Positions 41,291 through 54,194 of a DNA stretch of 64,000 bases are shown piece after piece. The position numbers were made by a program, and so were the translations under genes. This stretch comes from Onthophagus taurus (taxonomy: Eukaryota; Arthropoda; Insecta; Coleoptera; Scarabaeidae): positions 3,851,501 to 3,915,500 of the forward strand of contig NC_091970.1 of assembly GCF_036711975.1 (NCBI RefSeq), given 5' to 3'. A model generated the notes under the pieces. The model was not told the DNA's origin and did not search any database. It saw nothing but the letters and a program-made list of their open reading frames with translations. Every line of letters begins with the position of its first letter. The first letter of the stretch is position 1.

Positions 41291-41302
41291 TAGGTGGCGC
41301 TA
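41291..41302 (+). promoter_or_regulatory. CTCF-like motif upstream of PCNP
   Basis: TAGGTGGCGCTA, 99 bp upstream of the PCNP start on the opposite strand, close to the probable transcription start. Confidence 0.4.
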
Positions 41303-42531
41303 AAGCGGAATTGGAGAATTGGGAAGTGAGGTTAGAAATGAAAAATTGTTTATATATTTTTTTTTATTAAAAACATACAATTTGTGTTTATTAATTTTTT
41401 TATAAAATAACTAAATAGTTCTTATAATACTTAAACTACATACAGTAGTGTTTATAAAGTAAATCAAGGGAATACTGTAAAAAATAACGAAAATGTTAAA
41501 TAGATAAAAAAGTGGGGTTAGATTAAAAATAAAATGAAATTAATAGTAATAATTACATTAGAGTAACAATTTATGTCACAAATGCTCTAAAAATTTGTTT
41601 TAGATACAGCTTTACTTAATATACAATATTTATAACCCTATTTTGCGTTTCTTAAAATCTTTCCTTGATAATTCACATTTATATTCACTTCATTCGGAGG
41701 TGAATTAATCAGATCTTCATTTATTAACTGTACAGATCATATATATAATATAAACTTTACACTATTAATAAAGCTAAATTCCTTAGATGGTAATTTTTTT
41801 TTATTTATAGAAAAAACTGGTCAATTATCGATTATCAGGCCTTCGGTGTTTACTAAAACTAAATAATTAAATTAATAATTGGTACCTGTTTAATAATAGG
41901 CCTTTTAATAGATTCGAGTAAACAAATCGTTTTTAAATCTAAATCGGTTACGTAAAAAGCTTGTGATATCACATCGTTTCGACAAATTAAAGAAAGTTTA
42001 GATGTACAAGTCTATTTACACACCTCTTATTTATAAAAATATATTTTCTTGTTAATTTTTTTGTTTTGGGTCAACAAACACAGCCCTATTCTGTTCTAGT
42101 TCATTTAAAATTAAAATATTGAACAAAAAAGAACTTGGTTGACTAAAATAAATTGCACGGGGTTATCTTTACGTAACCGATTCATTCTCATCGTTGCATT
42201 CATTAATTCAAAATAACACAATAACCCAAGAAATAATAAAAATTAAGCGAGATATTAGAAAAGTTTTTATCACATTTTGTTCAAATACAGATTTCTTTTT
42301 CTTTTAAGGGGACACCCTGTATTATTATACATTTTTGTTTCGGTTTATATGGCCACAGAGTAATTAATTTCTTAAAAATACGACACGATTTAATCATTAA
42401 TTTATTTTAATTAAAAGGAATGTTGAAGTATTTTTTAAATTTTGAATAAATCCAAAAAAATAAATCGCATCGTACCTTTTAATAATTTCCTCAACTGAAT
42501 CAAAAAATAAACTTAAAAATTTCTAATATCG
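41303..42531. other. crol 3' UTR and PCNP upstream region
   Basis: The minus-strand crol transcript probably extends to about 41350, with TTTATT at 41363-41368 as its poly(A) signal, giving a roughly 1.2 kb AT-rich 3' UTR. No other feature is seen. Confidence 0.45.
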
Positions 42532-45500
42532 TCAATAACTCGCTAAAACGTTTCCATTCGCTGTTGGTACAACAACGGGGTGAGAATTTTGTGGGTGTAT
42601 GGGCATATTATGTTGTCCCTGCCCGGAATTAGCCATCGTTTGAGTGACCTGTGGTATTTGTAAATTCGCTACGGATGTAACCACGGGGTTATTACCCGTT
42701 TGGGGGTTATTTTGACTCACATTAACCCCTGATTGCCCCGGATTTTCCCCAATATTGTTTTGTCCGTTAATCTCATTCGTATGTTTCCTCATATGACGCA
42801 TCATATTCCCTTTTTCGACGAACGTTTTTCCGCATTCCGAGCACGCAAAGGGACGCTCACCGCTATGCGATCTACGATGCGACACCAAATGTCCTTTACA
42901 CATAAAGTCTTTGTCGCAAAGATCGCATCGGAACGGGCGATCCGCAGTTGGGCCTTTATTATGAGATCGTTGATGAAACAATAAATTCCCTTTCAATGGG
43001 AAACTTTTCCCGCATTCACCGCAAGCGAATGGGCGCTCCCCCGTGTGTGACCTCATATGATTAATTAAATGTTCTTTACGAGTGAAGGGTTTCGAGCACA
43101 CATTACAACAATGCGGGGTCTCCCCTGTGTGTTGTCTCAAATGATTCGTTAAATGTTCTTTTCTTGTGAAAGTTTTTTGACAGAATTCGCATCGATGTGG
43201 TGATTCCCCAGTGTGGATTCTTACATGATTCGTTAAATGTTCCTTCCGAGTAAACGACTTCGAACAAAAATGACAACGATGAGGTGATTCCCCCGTATGT
43301 TGTCTCACGTGATTCGTTAAATGTTCTTTTCTTGTAAACGATTTAGTACACATCGGGCATTTATGTGGTGATTCCCCGGTGTGTTGCCGAACGTGATTCA
43401 CCAAATGATCTTTCCGAGTGAAAGCTTTCGGGCAATAACTACATCGAAATGGAGTTTCACCCGTGTGTTGCCTAACGTGGTTAATTAAATGTTCTTTTCT
43501 TGTAAAACTTTTACTACAATAACCGCAACGATGAGGTGATTCCCCCGTGTGTTGTCTCACGTGATTCAATAAATGCTCTTTTCGTGTAAAAGTCTTGGAA
43601 CAAAAATCGCATCGATGAGGAGTTTCACCGGTATGCCACATAATATGATTCGTAAAGTGTTCTTTTCGAGTAAAACTTTTCCCACAAATTTCACAACGAA
43701 ACGGAGTATCATTCGTGTGCGATCTCATATGATTCGCTAAATGTTCTCGGCGAGTATACTTTTTACCACAAATCGTACAATGATGTGGGGTCTCCCCAGT
43801 ATGCCACATCACGTGATTATTATAATGTTCTTTACGCGTAAACGATTTTTTACAAATCTCGCATCGATGCGGTGTTTCTCCGGTGTGTTTACGCACGTGA
43901 TTCACCATGTGTTCTTTTCGGGTGAACGTTTTCGAACAAAACTGACAACGATATGGAGTTTCACCGGTGTGACAACGTGTGTGATTTTCTAAATGTTCTT
44001 TTCGGGCGAACGCTTTTAAACAAATCGTGCAATTGTATGGTTTTTCCGTTGAGTGCCGTTTCATGTGCCTCTCTAAACTGGCGGAGTTAGCGAAGACATG
44101 GAAACACACCGAGCAAGTAAACATACTTCCGCCCAGGTGGCATTTCCCGTGCCTTGTTAATTCCGCCGCGTTCGTGAAGGCTTTACCGCACACTTGGCAA
44201 GTAAACGGCTTGCGTTCTGCGTGGTAACGTCTGTGCACTATCAGTTGATACCTAAATAATTTAAAAACAAAAAATTAGTAATCGCAAAAAATCATTTTAT
44301 TAATAAAAAATAACAACCCCAAAGAAATGTCAATTTAAATCAACATAACCTCAACAATTTTTTGTAGAAACGTCAATTTAAATCAATAAAACCTCAATTC
44401 AATTTATTATTTTTTTTAATAATTTAATTTAATTAGATAATTTACCTGTATTGAAACATCTTGCCACACAAATCGCAAACCTGACTTGCCGATACAATTG
44501 GTGGACTATCAGTAGCGATGCTACTGGTAGTCGGTTCTTGATCATTTTCGACCAACGTTTTTGGTGTAACTAAAGCAATATTGTTATTTCCGCCCTGTTG
44601 TAAATTAACGTTATGTTGAACGACCGTCGTAGGGGTGGTTGTAATTTCGCCTTGGAGTTTTCCGAAAACCTCGTGATAGGCTAATAATTGATTGATATCT
44701 TCAACGTTAACTTTATACATGTTTTGAACGACTTCGACCCCTAATGTTTTCACTAAGTCTTGTTCTTGTATCCCGGCGATTTTTACGATACTCCCATCGG
44801 CCGTTCTAACGTCCATCGAGCTGCCTTTAATGTCTTGGAGGCCAAATTGGGTGCCTAAAAATTTCGAACAATTCTGAATGTTCTTTTCGTCTTTTATTAT
44901 CATCCCATCTTGCATTTCTTCTGTGTTGTTTTGTTGCGGGTTATTTTCAACTGTATGCACAACATTATCTAAAACCTATTTTTTTAATTAATAAAAAATT
45001 GTGAGATAAATTAATTTATTTTGTTACTTGTTGTACTTGTAAATGATGCATTTGCATGTTGGGATGTTGATTTTGATGTTGCTGCTGTTGGTGTTGCCCC
45101 ATCGATTGATTATTATCGTTAATCGGAGGCATTTCGTTCGTAATCAGATCCTTGTGGTCTTTGTTGTCTTCTATAACAGAGACCAAACTGTTGTTTTGTA
45201 CCTGTACTTGAACCATACCGGATCCTGGCGGGTTAGGCCCCGGCGGTTGGCCGTTCATTTGCTGATGCGATTGATTCATTGATTGCTGCTGCTCCGATGA
45301 TTGTTGCTGTTGTTGTTGTTGTTGCTGATGGGTATTCATTTGATGTCCTTGGGATTGGGCGTCTAAGTGCATAGCGTTCGTGGGGATCGCCAAATTGCTC
45401 ATCGATTGTGATGTGGCTATGCTGACGGGTTGGTGTTGTTGTAATAAAAGTGAATCGGCGTTTATTAAGTTTGTGTGTTGACCCATCATCCCATCCTAAT

Positions 45501-45976
45501 CAATTAAAAAAATAATTAAAAAAAAATTTTTTTATTTAAGGAATGTTGTATTTTACCTGATTAACTTTTCCTTGATTATCAGTCCTAGTAGTTCCGGGAA
45601 GACTATAAACTTGTGGAATTGGCCCCGGTAACAAATTGGTGAGTACCCAATACTTGGCGACATTACTCAAAGTAACTGCACTCAAAGCGGTATTTACACG
45701 TAAGTCCGTAGGCACTGTTGTAGTTGGGGGTGGAGGCCTCTGACTGTTCCCCTTCAACAACCACAAAAGAAATAAAAAAAAACTTTCTCGATCACAAATT
45801 ATTTACCAAAAAGATATCATAACCTAAAAACCCAATTTCATCTTTTACGTCAAAAACAGACAGTTCGGTTATTCACTTGTTTCACCATCTTAATAAATCG
45901 ACTTTGTTATACTTACTTCGGGTTCGTTGGCGGCATTGTGGGCCCCATTCATGGGGTTTTGCGCCTCGGAGTTCAT
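42532..45976 (-). CDS. crol: Crooked legs (crol) C2H2 zinc-finger transcription factor
   Basis: Predicted complement(join(42532..44251, 44446..44975, 45028..45495, 45557..45751, 45917..45976)), 990 aa. Crol is an ecdysone-linked nuclear regulator in flies. Eighteen C2H2 fingers are visible from [20 protein letters not shown] onward, most with the family's repeated TFTRKEH..NH helix and TGE(S/T)PH linkers; finger order and the [20 protein letters not shown] junction match fly crol. Upstream, [20 protein letters not shown] matches the conserved crol N-terminal motif. A Gln-rich exon (45028-45495, runs of up to nine Q) precedes it. The start [13 protein letters not shown] lies in a small 60-nt exon; leader sequence to about 46330 is GC-richer. 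The first two exons are less certain than the fingers. Confidence 0.92.
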
Positions 45977-46716
45977 GTTTCGGTGGGGATCAGCGGGGGG
46001 ACAGTGGGGTCATTTTCCCTGTGCGGGAAACGTGTATTTCAAACCGATTATCACGTGAAAACGCACACTGTCATTGTTCCTGGCACGTTTAGAGGGGACG
46101 CGAGGAGGCCATTACGAAAATCGCACGACGAAATTCGCTTTAAACGGGGCCGGGGGCGCGATTTTCCAAGCGAATTTTACCGCAATCGATAGTTGGGGAC
46201 ATTTTCGGTCGACACGCATCGAAAACGCAACACACCATCACCGGAAAATTCGGAAAATCGACGAAAATACAAACAGCGGGCGCGGGGAGCCTCAAACAAT
46301 AAACAGTGGACGCAAGATGGCGACTGACAGAGAAACGAAACGCGCATCAAATAATTAAAACTAATCCTTTTTAATAATTAATAAGAATTAAAAAAGTTAA
46401 ACAATAAACACCCAAAAGGTATAATTAACAAGAATTAAGCAAAACCATAGTTTTAAAATCGCTAATTTTTGATTCCAAAAATTTGATTTAGTGCGCCATC
46501 TTTTATTATTAACTCAAAACACTCAAAACTTTCTAATTCATTAAAAATATTAATGAAGTATTAATTAAATATGTTATAATTAGTTACTTGATTAATTTCT
46601 AATTAAAATAATAAATAAAAAACGAATTTAATTAAAATCATAAATTTTTTTTAATCCGCTTAAAAGCGTTGCTTAGCAACCCGTGACAACACAAACTTAA
46701 AAATTGCTGTGGAATA
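45977..46716. other. Bidirectional promoter region, crol (-) / IFT140 (+)
   Basis: GC-rich crol leader to about 46330, then AT-rich. CTCF-like GCGCCATCTT at 46493-46502. Open frames at 45877-46358 are composition artefacts of the GC-rich leader. Confidence 0.5.
46493..46502 (-). promoter_or_regulatory. CTCF-like core motif in divergent promoter
   Basis: GCGCCATCTT between head-to-head crol and IFT140, 215 bp before the IFT140 ATG. Confidence 0.4.
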
Positions 46717-49700
46717 ATGACCTTATATTTCGAAAGTCCCGTGAGTTTTCTGGAAAATGGGGCCATATCCACGAGCGGAATTTGGCACCCAAACGCCCCT
46801 TTACTCGCAATCGCCAGTTATTCACAAGAAAAAGGGGGATTCGTTACAATTTTCGATGAACTTGTAAGCATAACCTCTTCAACTTAATTAATATTTCATT
46901 AGTATTTTTTAGGGGGAGCCGTTACAAGACATAATTTTCCCTACGCACCCCGTGTCTCAAGTAACCGCTTTAGCATGGCACCCAGAAAAACGATTACTAA
47001 TAACCGGGTGGGAAAACGGCGAAATAAGAACTTGGACAAACTCGGAGAAAGATTTCGTCACGATAAATGCCCCCCATAAAGTTCCGGTTATGTTAATTGG
47101 GTTTAGCGAGAAAGGAAATCGATTGGTCACTTGTGATTCGGTAGGATTTTAATTTTTTTAATTAATGATTAAAATAAAAAAAAAAATTTTTTTAGTCAGG
47201 AAGTTTGGTTGGTTGGAAAATGGAAGGAAAATCGCAAATAGTAACAGCATTTCATCATGAATTAAAGGAGTGTATAACCCATCTCGCATTTCGTTCGACT
47301 GTAAAAACGTCCGATTTTGATATTGAGGGTTTAGCGAGAGCTGCTGTTAACGGGGATGAACAAGCGTTGGATATTTTTAGTAATTGGCGACCTAAAACGA
47401 CAGCGAGGAAGTTTCGATTACAAAATGGGAATGATAATTTATGTTTTTATGTTGGTACCCAAGAAGGGAGCGTTTATTATATTAACCAATCAGGGGCTTG
47501 TACTGAAGTTTTAAACACAGAAGGGGTCCCGTTGAGTTATGTACTTTATCACCCCGTTCGGGACGTTTTAATAATAATGTTGGAAGGGCTCACGATTGGT
47601 TACTTCAACGTTGACTTGCAAGGTCAATTAACGGAAGTAACAAAAGTGAAATTAAGTGGAAAAACTCAAGGGGTTCGAACGAATCAGGGATTAGTTTGGA
47701 CCGGAAATGGTTCTTTAGCAATTTTAACCGGCGATTTAATGGTTAGAGTTTGGGATATCGACACAAACGATAATTACGTTTTACCCACTACGTTTAAAAC
47801 TTATTCCTTCGAGAAGGATCGTGTAAAACAAATAAACGAAAGCTTCACTTGCTTATCATTCTGCCAAAGTAATCAAACTTTATGCGGAGCCACAAATATT
47901 GGGAGGATTTATTTTTGGGTGAAGAGGCCGTTTAAAAACGAATTTATCGAGAATCCGGAAGATTGTTGGGAATTAACCAACATCACATCGGTGAATGGAA
48001 CGATTAAGCAAATTATGTGGGGCTCGATTAGTTTACGACTCCCCCTTTTAAGCGTTAACGCTGTAACTAAAGTTTATATAATGAAGGAGCAAAGTTTGTG
48101 TTGTTGTTGTAGCGAGAAAATTTGGGCGATTCAAAAAAACGCGAATCAAATCCTTTTAGAAACCGAAGATACTAATTATTTATTAAATTTGGAGGTGCAA
48201 GTAACGGACATAAGTGTGAACGAGAATTATTTAATCGTAACTAATGGGAGAAACGTTTTGGTTTATGAAATTAATTGGAAAGGAGGTGAAATCAACTCGG
48301 GGGTTAAATACAACGAAAAATCGAAAATCTCGATGACTTTATTAAGTAATTTCGTTAAAGATAACGAGGGGGTTTTGGTTTACGATAAATTTGTTGTTAC
48401 TTTATACCCGAATAGTGTTAATATTTACTCGGTTAATGCGAATTTAATTTGTTCGATCCCCACAATTTCTAATGAAGGCGAACCGATCGGTTTTGACGTC
48501 CACAACCAATTCTTAACCGTATTCACAATCGAAGGATATTTAAAAGTGTACGATTTAACGGAGAGGACCCCAAAATTAATCACAACACCTTGCAATTTAT
48601 ACGATCTATGCACCGATTTCGGGGAAATAATCCAGGCGAAGTCAAACAGTGCCGGCACAAAAATCGCTTTAACTTTAGCAGCGTCGAATTTAATCCCCGA
48701 TGGGAAATTGTACATCTTTGATATCGAAAAGGACAAATTAAATTGGTACGATTTTAAAAAACGTAATTCAACCGATTACGAGGATGAAAATGAAGTGGAA
48801 TCGAATCAAATTTGCACGAATCGGATCCCTTTGTCGGTTTATTGGGACCACTCGGACCCGCGATTACTAATTTGTAACGCGAAAAAGTTAAAAACGCCGA
48901 TTTCAAAGAGTTTAATTAATTTGTATGGGAATAAGAATGAGCTCGAAAACGAGGACCATGTTTTAGTGTCGATTTTTTATTCGGAAAGTGGGATTTGTAT
49001 CCACGATATTAAAGCGATTCCTTCCGAGGCTAAGTTATTGGGGTTAAACACCCCTTATATAATTATTTTAAAAAAGATGAGTATTTTAAGGGAGGTTATG
49101 AACGAATTTGTCGGGTTAGAGGGATGTAATAAAACGACTCGCGAGGCCGTTTTAGATTTTAGTTATAATTTGACCTTGGGAAACATGGATGCCGCGTTTA
49201 AGGCGATTAAATTGGTGCATAGCGCCGGGGTTTGGACGAGTTTGGCTCGGATGTGCGTTAAAACGCGCCGATTAGACGTTGCGGGGGTTTGTTTGGGGCA
49301 TATGGGGAACGCGCGAGCTGCGCGTGCTTTAAGACAAGCTTTATCCGATCAAAATTTGGAGTTAGAGGCGAAATTGGCGGTTTTAGCGATCCAATTGGGG
49401 ATGTTGGATGAAGCGGAACAACTTTATATCCAATGCGAACGCTACGATTTATTAAATAAATTATTACAAACCAGGAATAAGATGGAGGAGGCATTGAGTT
49501 TAGCCGAAAAGAAAGACCGGATTCATTTGAGGAACACTCAATATTTATACGGTAAAGAACTCGAATTAAAAGGAAACATTAAAGAGGCTATTACCCATTA
49601 TGAATTAGCTAATACACACCGACAAGACGTTCCGAGGATGTTATTAGATGACCCGGAACGATTAAAAAGTTATATGATGCAAACTAATGATGCAGAAATG

Positions 49701-51262
49701 CTGAAATGGTGGGGCCAAAACATTGAGTCGCAAGGCGATATGGGGAACGCGTTAAAAATTTATGTTAAAGCGGGGGATGTTTATTCGCAAGTTCGCGTTT
49801 TGTGCTTCATGAATGAGGAGGCGAAAGCCGCGGAATTAGCGAGGAGGAGCAACGATAAAGCCGCGTTTTACCACATGGCGCGGCATTATGAGACGATTGG
49901 AAACATAGAAGAAGCCGTATCCTTCTTTATAAAAGCAAACGCCTACAGCAACGCCGTCCGATTATGCAAAGAAAACAATTTAAGCGACGAATTATGGAAC
50001 ATAGGGACCGTATCGACAAATAGAGACAAAATAGAATGTGCTAAACACTTGGAAAGTATAGGATTTTCAGAAAAATCGGCTATTTTATATCACCGAGCTG
50101 GGATGTTACACAAAGCTTTAGATTTAGCGTTTAAAAATAAACAATTTGAAACGTTGCAACAAATCGCCGTTGATTTAGACGCCGAATCCGATCCGGCTTT
50201 AATTAAAAAATGTGCAGAGTATTTCGTGAGTAACCAACAATTCGAAAAAGCCGTTGATTTATTGGCAATCGGAAAAAAATACAAAGAGGCCATCGATTTA
50301 TGCTTAAAATACAACGTCCAACTCACAGAGGATTTAGTCGAGAAATTAACCCCCGAAAAGGATCAAATTCCCGAAGAAACCCGATTAAAAATTTTAGAAA
50401 CTTTAGGAGAGAGCTTACTAGAACAATCCAATTATCATTTAGCCACGAAAAAATTCACGCAAAGCGGAAATAAAGTTTGTATTGAATTAATTAATTTAAC
50501 CCAACTTAATTTATTTTATTTTTTTAGATTAAAGCAATGAAATCGTTATTAAAATCGGGAGACACAGATAAAATAATATTCTTCGCCGGAGTTTCCCGCC
50601 AACGAGAAATCTATATAATGGCAGCGAATTATTTGCAATCACTCGATTGGCAAAATAAACCAGAAATACTTCGCCACATAATCACCTTTTATTCGAAAGG
50701 AAAATCCCCCGATTTATTAGCCAATTTTTACGTGGCGTGCGCCCAAGTTGAAATTGATGAATTTCAAAATTATGAGAAAGCCTTCGGGGCCTTAACAGAA
50801 GCCTCACGGTGCTTAACAAAAGTAACAACTCCACAAGATCCGAATCAATTACGACGAGCCACTGAGATTGTTCAAAATCAATTGACTAATGTGAAAAGAT
50901 TTATCGATATTAAAAAGTTGTTCGATCGGGGGGATTTGCAATCAGCGATGAATCAATGTAGGCAATTATTAGTTACTGGGGGGCCGGATTTGGAGCGTTC
51001 CGTTCGTCGAGGAGACGTTTATGCTCTTATAATACAAATGTGTGTTAAAAACGGAAATTTTAATGAAGCTAAACAATATTTAAATGAATTAAAACAAATC
51101 GTAGGAAATTCCAATGTTTTTATTACTTATTATGTTAATAAAGATGTTATTGAGGACGTTGCTAGAGGATTAGGGGTTTCTGTAGCTACATTAATCCCGC
51201 TTGATAATAAAAACCAAGACGGTGATGATGACGATGATGAAGAAGAAATTGTGGAGGAATAA
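46717..51262 (+). CDS. IFT140: Intraflagellar transport protein 140 (rempA orthologue)
   Basis: Predicted join(46717..46863, 46913..47140, 47196..50474, 50528..51262), 1462 aa, the length of the human protein. IFT140 is a core subunit of the IFT-A complex, driving retrograde transport in cilia; in insects it serves ciliated sensory neurons (fly rempA). The N-terminus MTLYFESPVSFLENG leads into WD40 repeats (VTALAWHPEKRLLITGWENG; FYVGTQEGSVYYINQSG). The C-terminal half is TPR-like helices with diagnostic blocks RMCVKTRRLDVAGVCLGHMG, DEAEQLYIQCERYDLLNKL, DVPRMLLDDPERLKSYM, KAMKSLLKSGDTDKIIFFAG and AANYLQSLDW, and an acidic tail. All introns are 49-55 nt and in phase 0. AATAAA at 51308-51313. 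Confidence 0.96.
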
Positions 51263-51352
51263 TTTTTAATTTTTTATATTTAATTTTTAATTATAATGTA
51301 GTGTTTAAATAAATATTTATGCGAATACAATAAGTAAAAGGTTCTTCATTAA

Positions 51353-51360
51353 CTCAAATT
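51353..51360 (+). repeat. Left 8-bp target-site duplication of P-like element
   Basis: CTCAAATT immediately before the terminal inverted repeat; an identical octamer follows the right end at 54319-54326. Eight-bp duplications are characteristic of the P superfamily. Confidence 0.85.
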
Positions 51361-51484
51361 CACAGAGTATACAGAGGCCGGACTCCGGCTAATAAATTGG
51401 CACTCCTATCTATCCTTGTTCAACTAATGAAAACTTCGTATGATACTTTCTCTCTCACATAAACTGAATCGATGTAGATGGCGC
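51361..51484 (+). repeat. Left terminal inverted repeat of P-like element
   Basis: Begins CACAGAGTATACAGAGGCCG, contains the near-palindrome GCCGGACTCCGGC, and ends ATCGATGTAGATGGCGC, which carries a CTCF-like core. Confidence 0.85.
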
Positions 51485-51506
51485 AATGGTCGCGTTACAG
51501 TAGTAT

Positions 51507-51605
51507 TTAAAGAAACCAATAGATGGCACCATTTATTTCAAAATTTTTAAGTGGTAAACTCGTAGACTTTAAAGAAGGCAATAGATGGCGCCATGTATTT
51601 CAAGT
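51507..51605 (+). repeat. Subterminal direct repeats of P-like element
   Basis: Two copies, about 61 nt apart, of TTTAAAGAA..CAATAGATGGC followed by (A/G)CCAT..ATTTCAA. Their shared core AGATGGC(G/A)CCAT is palindromic in part and echoes the end of the TIR. They may be transposase-binding sites. Confidence 0.6.
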
Positions 51606-51905
51606 CCGTAAATCTGTAAATCCCAGATGCGTCCAGTTCTCCAGGTTCTCCAGTTCTATCAGAACTTGCGTGACTTGTTTATTCAGCCATTTCAACATTT
51701 TTATTTACTTCATCAATCTTTTATCTGTGTCTTGTTTAATTATTGTGCAGTTTTGCCTGTTTAGCGTTTGATTATTACATAGATTTGTTTAGTAGTTTAT
51801 TTGTTTGTATAACTTAGTTTTCATTAGTTTATTGCCATAGTTAGTTATCTTAGAATTAGTTAGTTTTTAAGGCCTAGTAGAGTTTTATAGTAGAATTTAG
51901 TTATA

Positions 51906-52892
51906 ATGGATAGCAATTGCTACATTTGCGGACGTTCGGTAGAGGAAGTGGTTAAATTATTTTCTTTTCCATTAAATATCAATAAGTAAATTTATAAATT
52001 TAAGTTAGATAGATTTTTTGTACTAAATGAAAATTTACTTTGATACTTTAGACAGTGATTATGGAATGAGTGTCTTGGTGTACCAGCAGAAAACACGTAC
52101 TCTAGACGTATGAGAATTTGCAACAATCACTTTACAATGGAAAGCTTTATGTTGAATAGGACCCCCTTGACCTTAAAAAGAGATGCAAAGCCTTTAAGAG
52201 TGATCATGAATGTAAATTCCAATTTCTTACTTCTAATTGCTTCTATTTACTTTTAGAATGAAATTTACAGTTCTAATTACATTTTCTTTATTCAGGAAGC
52301 ACACATTGTAACGAGTGAACCGCTAAGACAGCCTGAACTGGAGCAAAATAATTTAACGGATTCTGTCATAGTAAGTTTTACTTTTATTTTCACTTTATCA
52401 ATAACATTGATAGGATACCATATTATGTTGAGAGCTGTCAGAAACAAATATTAATTAATTTATGTGCACTTTTTACTCAACAAGGTTTTTTTACTTTGTA
52501 ATGTATTTAATAATAATAATATATGTTTATTGATGATGCAACAAAAGTGCAACTAACCAAAAAAAATATATACATATAAGTAAATAAAATCATGAACACT
52601 ATAAAATTATCAACAAAACCGCCGGATTTGTGTATAAAATAACACTTTATTTATTTATAGGAGTTAAATATAACAAAAGACGCTGCCATACCTTCCTCCG
52701 CTACAAATCCAACAACAGAGTCAGTATTTAAGAAGAGCCAGTTTAGTGCAACAATCAAAGAAAAATCACTGCGACGAATTTTAAAGAACAAAGAAAAACA
52801 GATCCGGAGACTTAAAAAGAATTATGAAAATAAAACTACATTACTGAGAGATATGTTAAGCACACCAGAATCTTTTACTCAGGTTTTTAAAG
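51906..52892 (+). pseudogene. THAP-domain transposase N-terminus (broken)
   Basis: Reconstructed exons: 51906-51985, 52052-52211, 52296-52370 and 52661-52892, all with GT-AG borders and matching phase. Exon 1 gives MDSNCYICGRSVEE...LFSFP (C-x2-C of THAP). Exon 2 gives WNECLGVPAENTYSRRMRIC then NNHF (C-x2-H) and a Pro-containing box. Exon 4 gives a Lys/Arg-rich coiled coil (LRRILKNKEKQIRRLKKNYE). An in-frame TGA at 52056-52058, just before the conserved Trp, interrupts the domain if the TTTAG acceptor is used. Downstream transposase exons are missing or unrecognisable. A shifted or unspliced real start of exon 2 could avoid the stop, but no better acceptor is visible. Confidence 0.7.
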
Positions 52893-53394
52893 GTAATAGT
52901 ATTTACTTTCCAATTATTTAATCACGAATTGAGGCAACATGTTTAAGTCTTAGTTGTGATCATAGTTAAAGTAATGTAATCGTGATTAATAATAATAATA
53001 ATAACAATAAGATAAATGACGAACTAAGAACTTAAAATTATGACTAAGACTAATACATGTTACATGAATCTAACATAATACAAGCTGAGTTAAGTAAATG
53101 TGTTGTCAAATTTTAAACACAACATATTTAAACAAAATGCAAGCAACTTTTCCACTGTAATTGTTTGTACAGATAAGAAAATATCCTTCAGAATGCAGGT
53201 CAGGACGCTTCAGCTTTCAGACATTGCTGTTTACTTAAATAAATAGTTTGTTATTTTTTATCAGTTGTCTTTTATAACTTATCATATTTAATAAAATTGC
53301 TTTGTTTTAATTGTTGTCTTGGTCGCTTTGTTACTTTATTCTACTTGCTGAAATATTGTTCCTTTTCGCTTTGTTTTAATTCTCGTCTTGGTCG

Positions 53395-53670
53395 CTATGT
53401 TATACATAATTTATTCTGTTCGCTGAAATATTGTTATAATTGATACGAACAGATACAAATAAAAAGAAATATTACAGTTTATATGAATTCTATGTTATAA
53501 TTTATTCTGTTCGCTGAAATATTGTTCTAATTGATACGAACAGAAACAAATAAAAAGAAATATTACAGTTTATATCAATTCTATGTTATAATTTATTCTG
53601 CTCGCTGAAATATTGTTCTAATTGATACGAACAGAAACAAATAAAAAGAAATATTACAGTTATATATTCC
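53395..53670 (+). repeat. Three tandem copies of a 91-bp unit inside the P-like element
   Basis: Copies begin at about 53395, 53490 and 53581 with CTATGTTATA(ACATA)ATTTATTCTG, and share TGCTCGCTGAAATATTGTTC-like, TTGATACGAACAGA and AAAAAGAAATATTACAGTT. Copy 1 is 4 nt longer. A fourth, partial unit (CTGAAATATTGTTCC) precedes them at about 53347. Confidence 0.75.
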
Positions 53671-53790
53671 ATACAGTTATATAAATAACATTTTATCATT
53701 AATTCTGTCTACTGCTCGTTTTTGCTGTAATACTTTTAATTTTAGTCGCTTTGTAGAATTTTTTTATTCTGGCTGTCTTAAATCTGTTGT

Positions 53791-54132
53791 TTGCAATTGC
53801 AATTTGTATTCCTAAATTTGTCTAGAAATTTATTTGACTTATGGTATGCTAGAGTTTTTCATGGGTTTTCCTCTAGCCTTGAAGCAAATACTTTACCATT
53901 GTACAAAAACGCCCCCATGAGCATGAAAACGATTAAATGTAAATATTTGTCTATAAATATACATAGATTTGTTCTTCTGAAGTTTGTATTTTTATTTAAT
54001 AACATTTTATTAGTTTTTTTTTTAATATCAAGTTCAAAAAGTCACTGTTTTCATCTTAAAACTTGTTCAAGTTTTGAGATGAAAATTTTTGATATTTTGG
54101 AACTTGTTATTAAAAAAAATTTTAAAGAGTAA
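53791..54132 (+). pseudogene. Possible remnant of P-type transposase C-terminal region
   Basis: A 113-codon frame inside the transposon includes LSRNLFDLWYAR...LPLYKNAPMSM, weakly reminiscent of the LFD-x-x-N-(S/A)-R and following proline-containing segment of P/THAP9 transposases. The rest is hydrophobic low-complexity sequence. Evidence is thin. Confidence 0.25.
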
Positions 54133-54194
54133 TGAGATTTATATTCAAACGAGCATTCAAATTCCCGCTCGTATTTATCGATCCACTACACTAC

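Noticed and set aside
41303-42531. A further gene between PCNP and crol
   Set aside because: No open frame of note; poly(A) signals and AT content fit a crol 3' UTR.
45877-46358. Overlapping plus-strand frames upstream of IFT140
   Set aside because: They fall in the GC-rich leader of crol on the opposite strand and lack splice or domain support.
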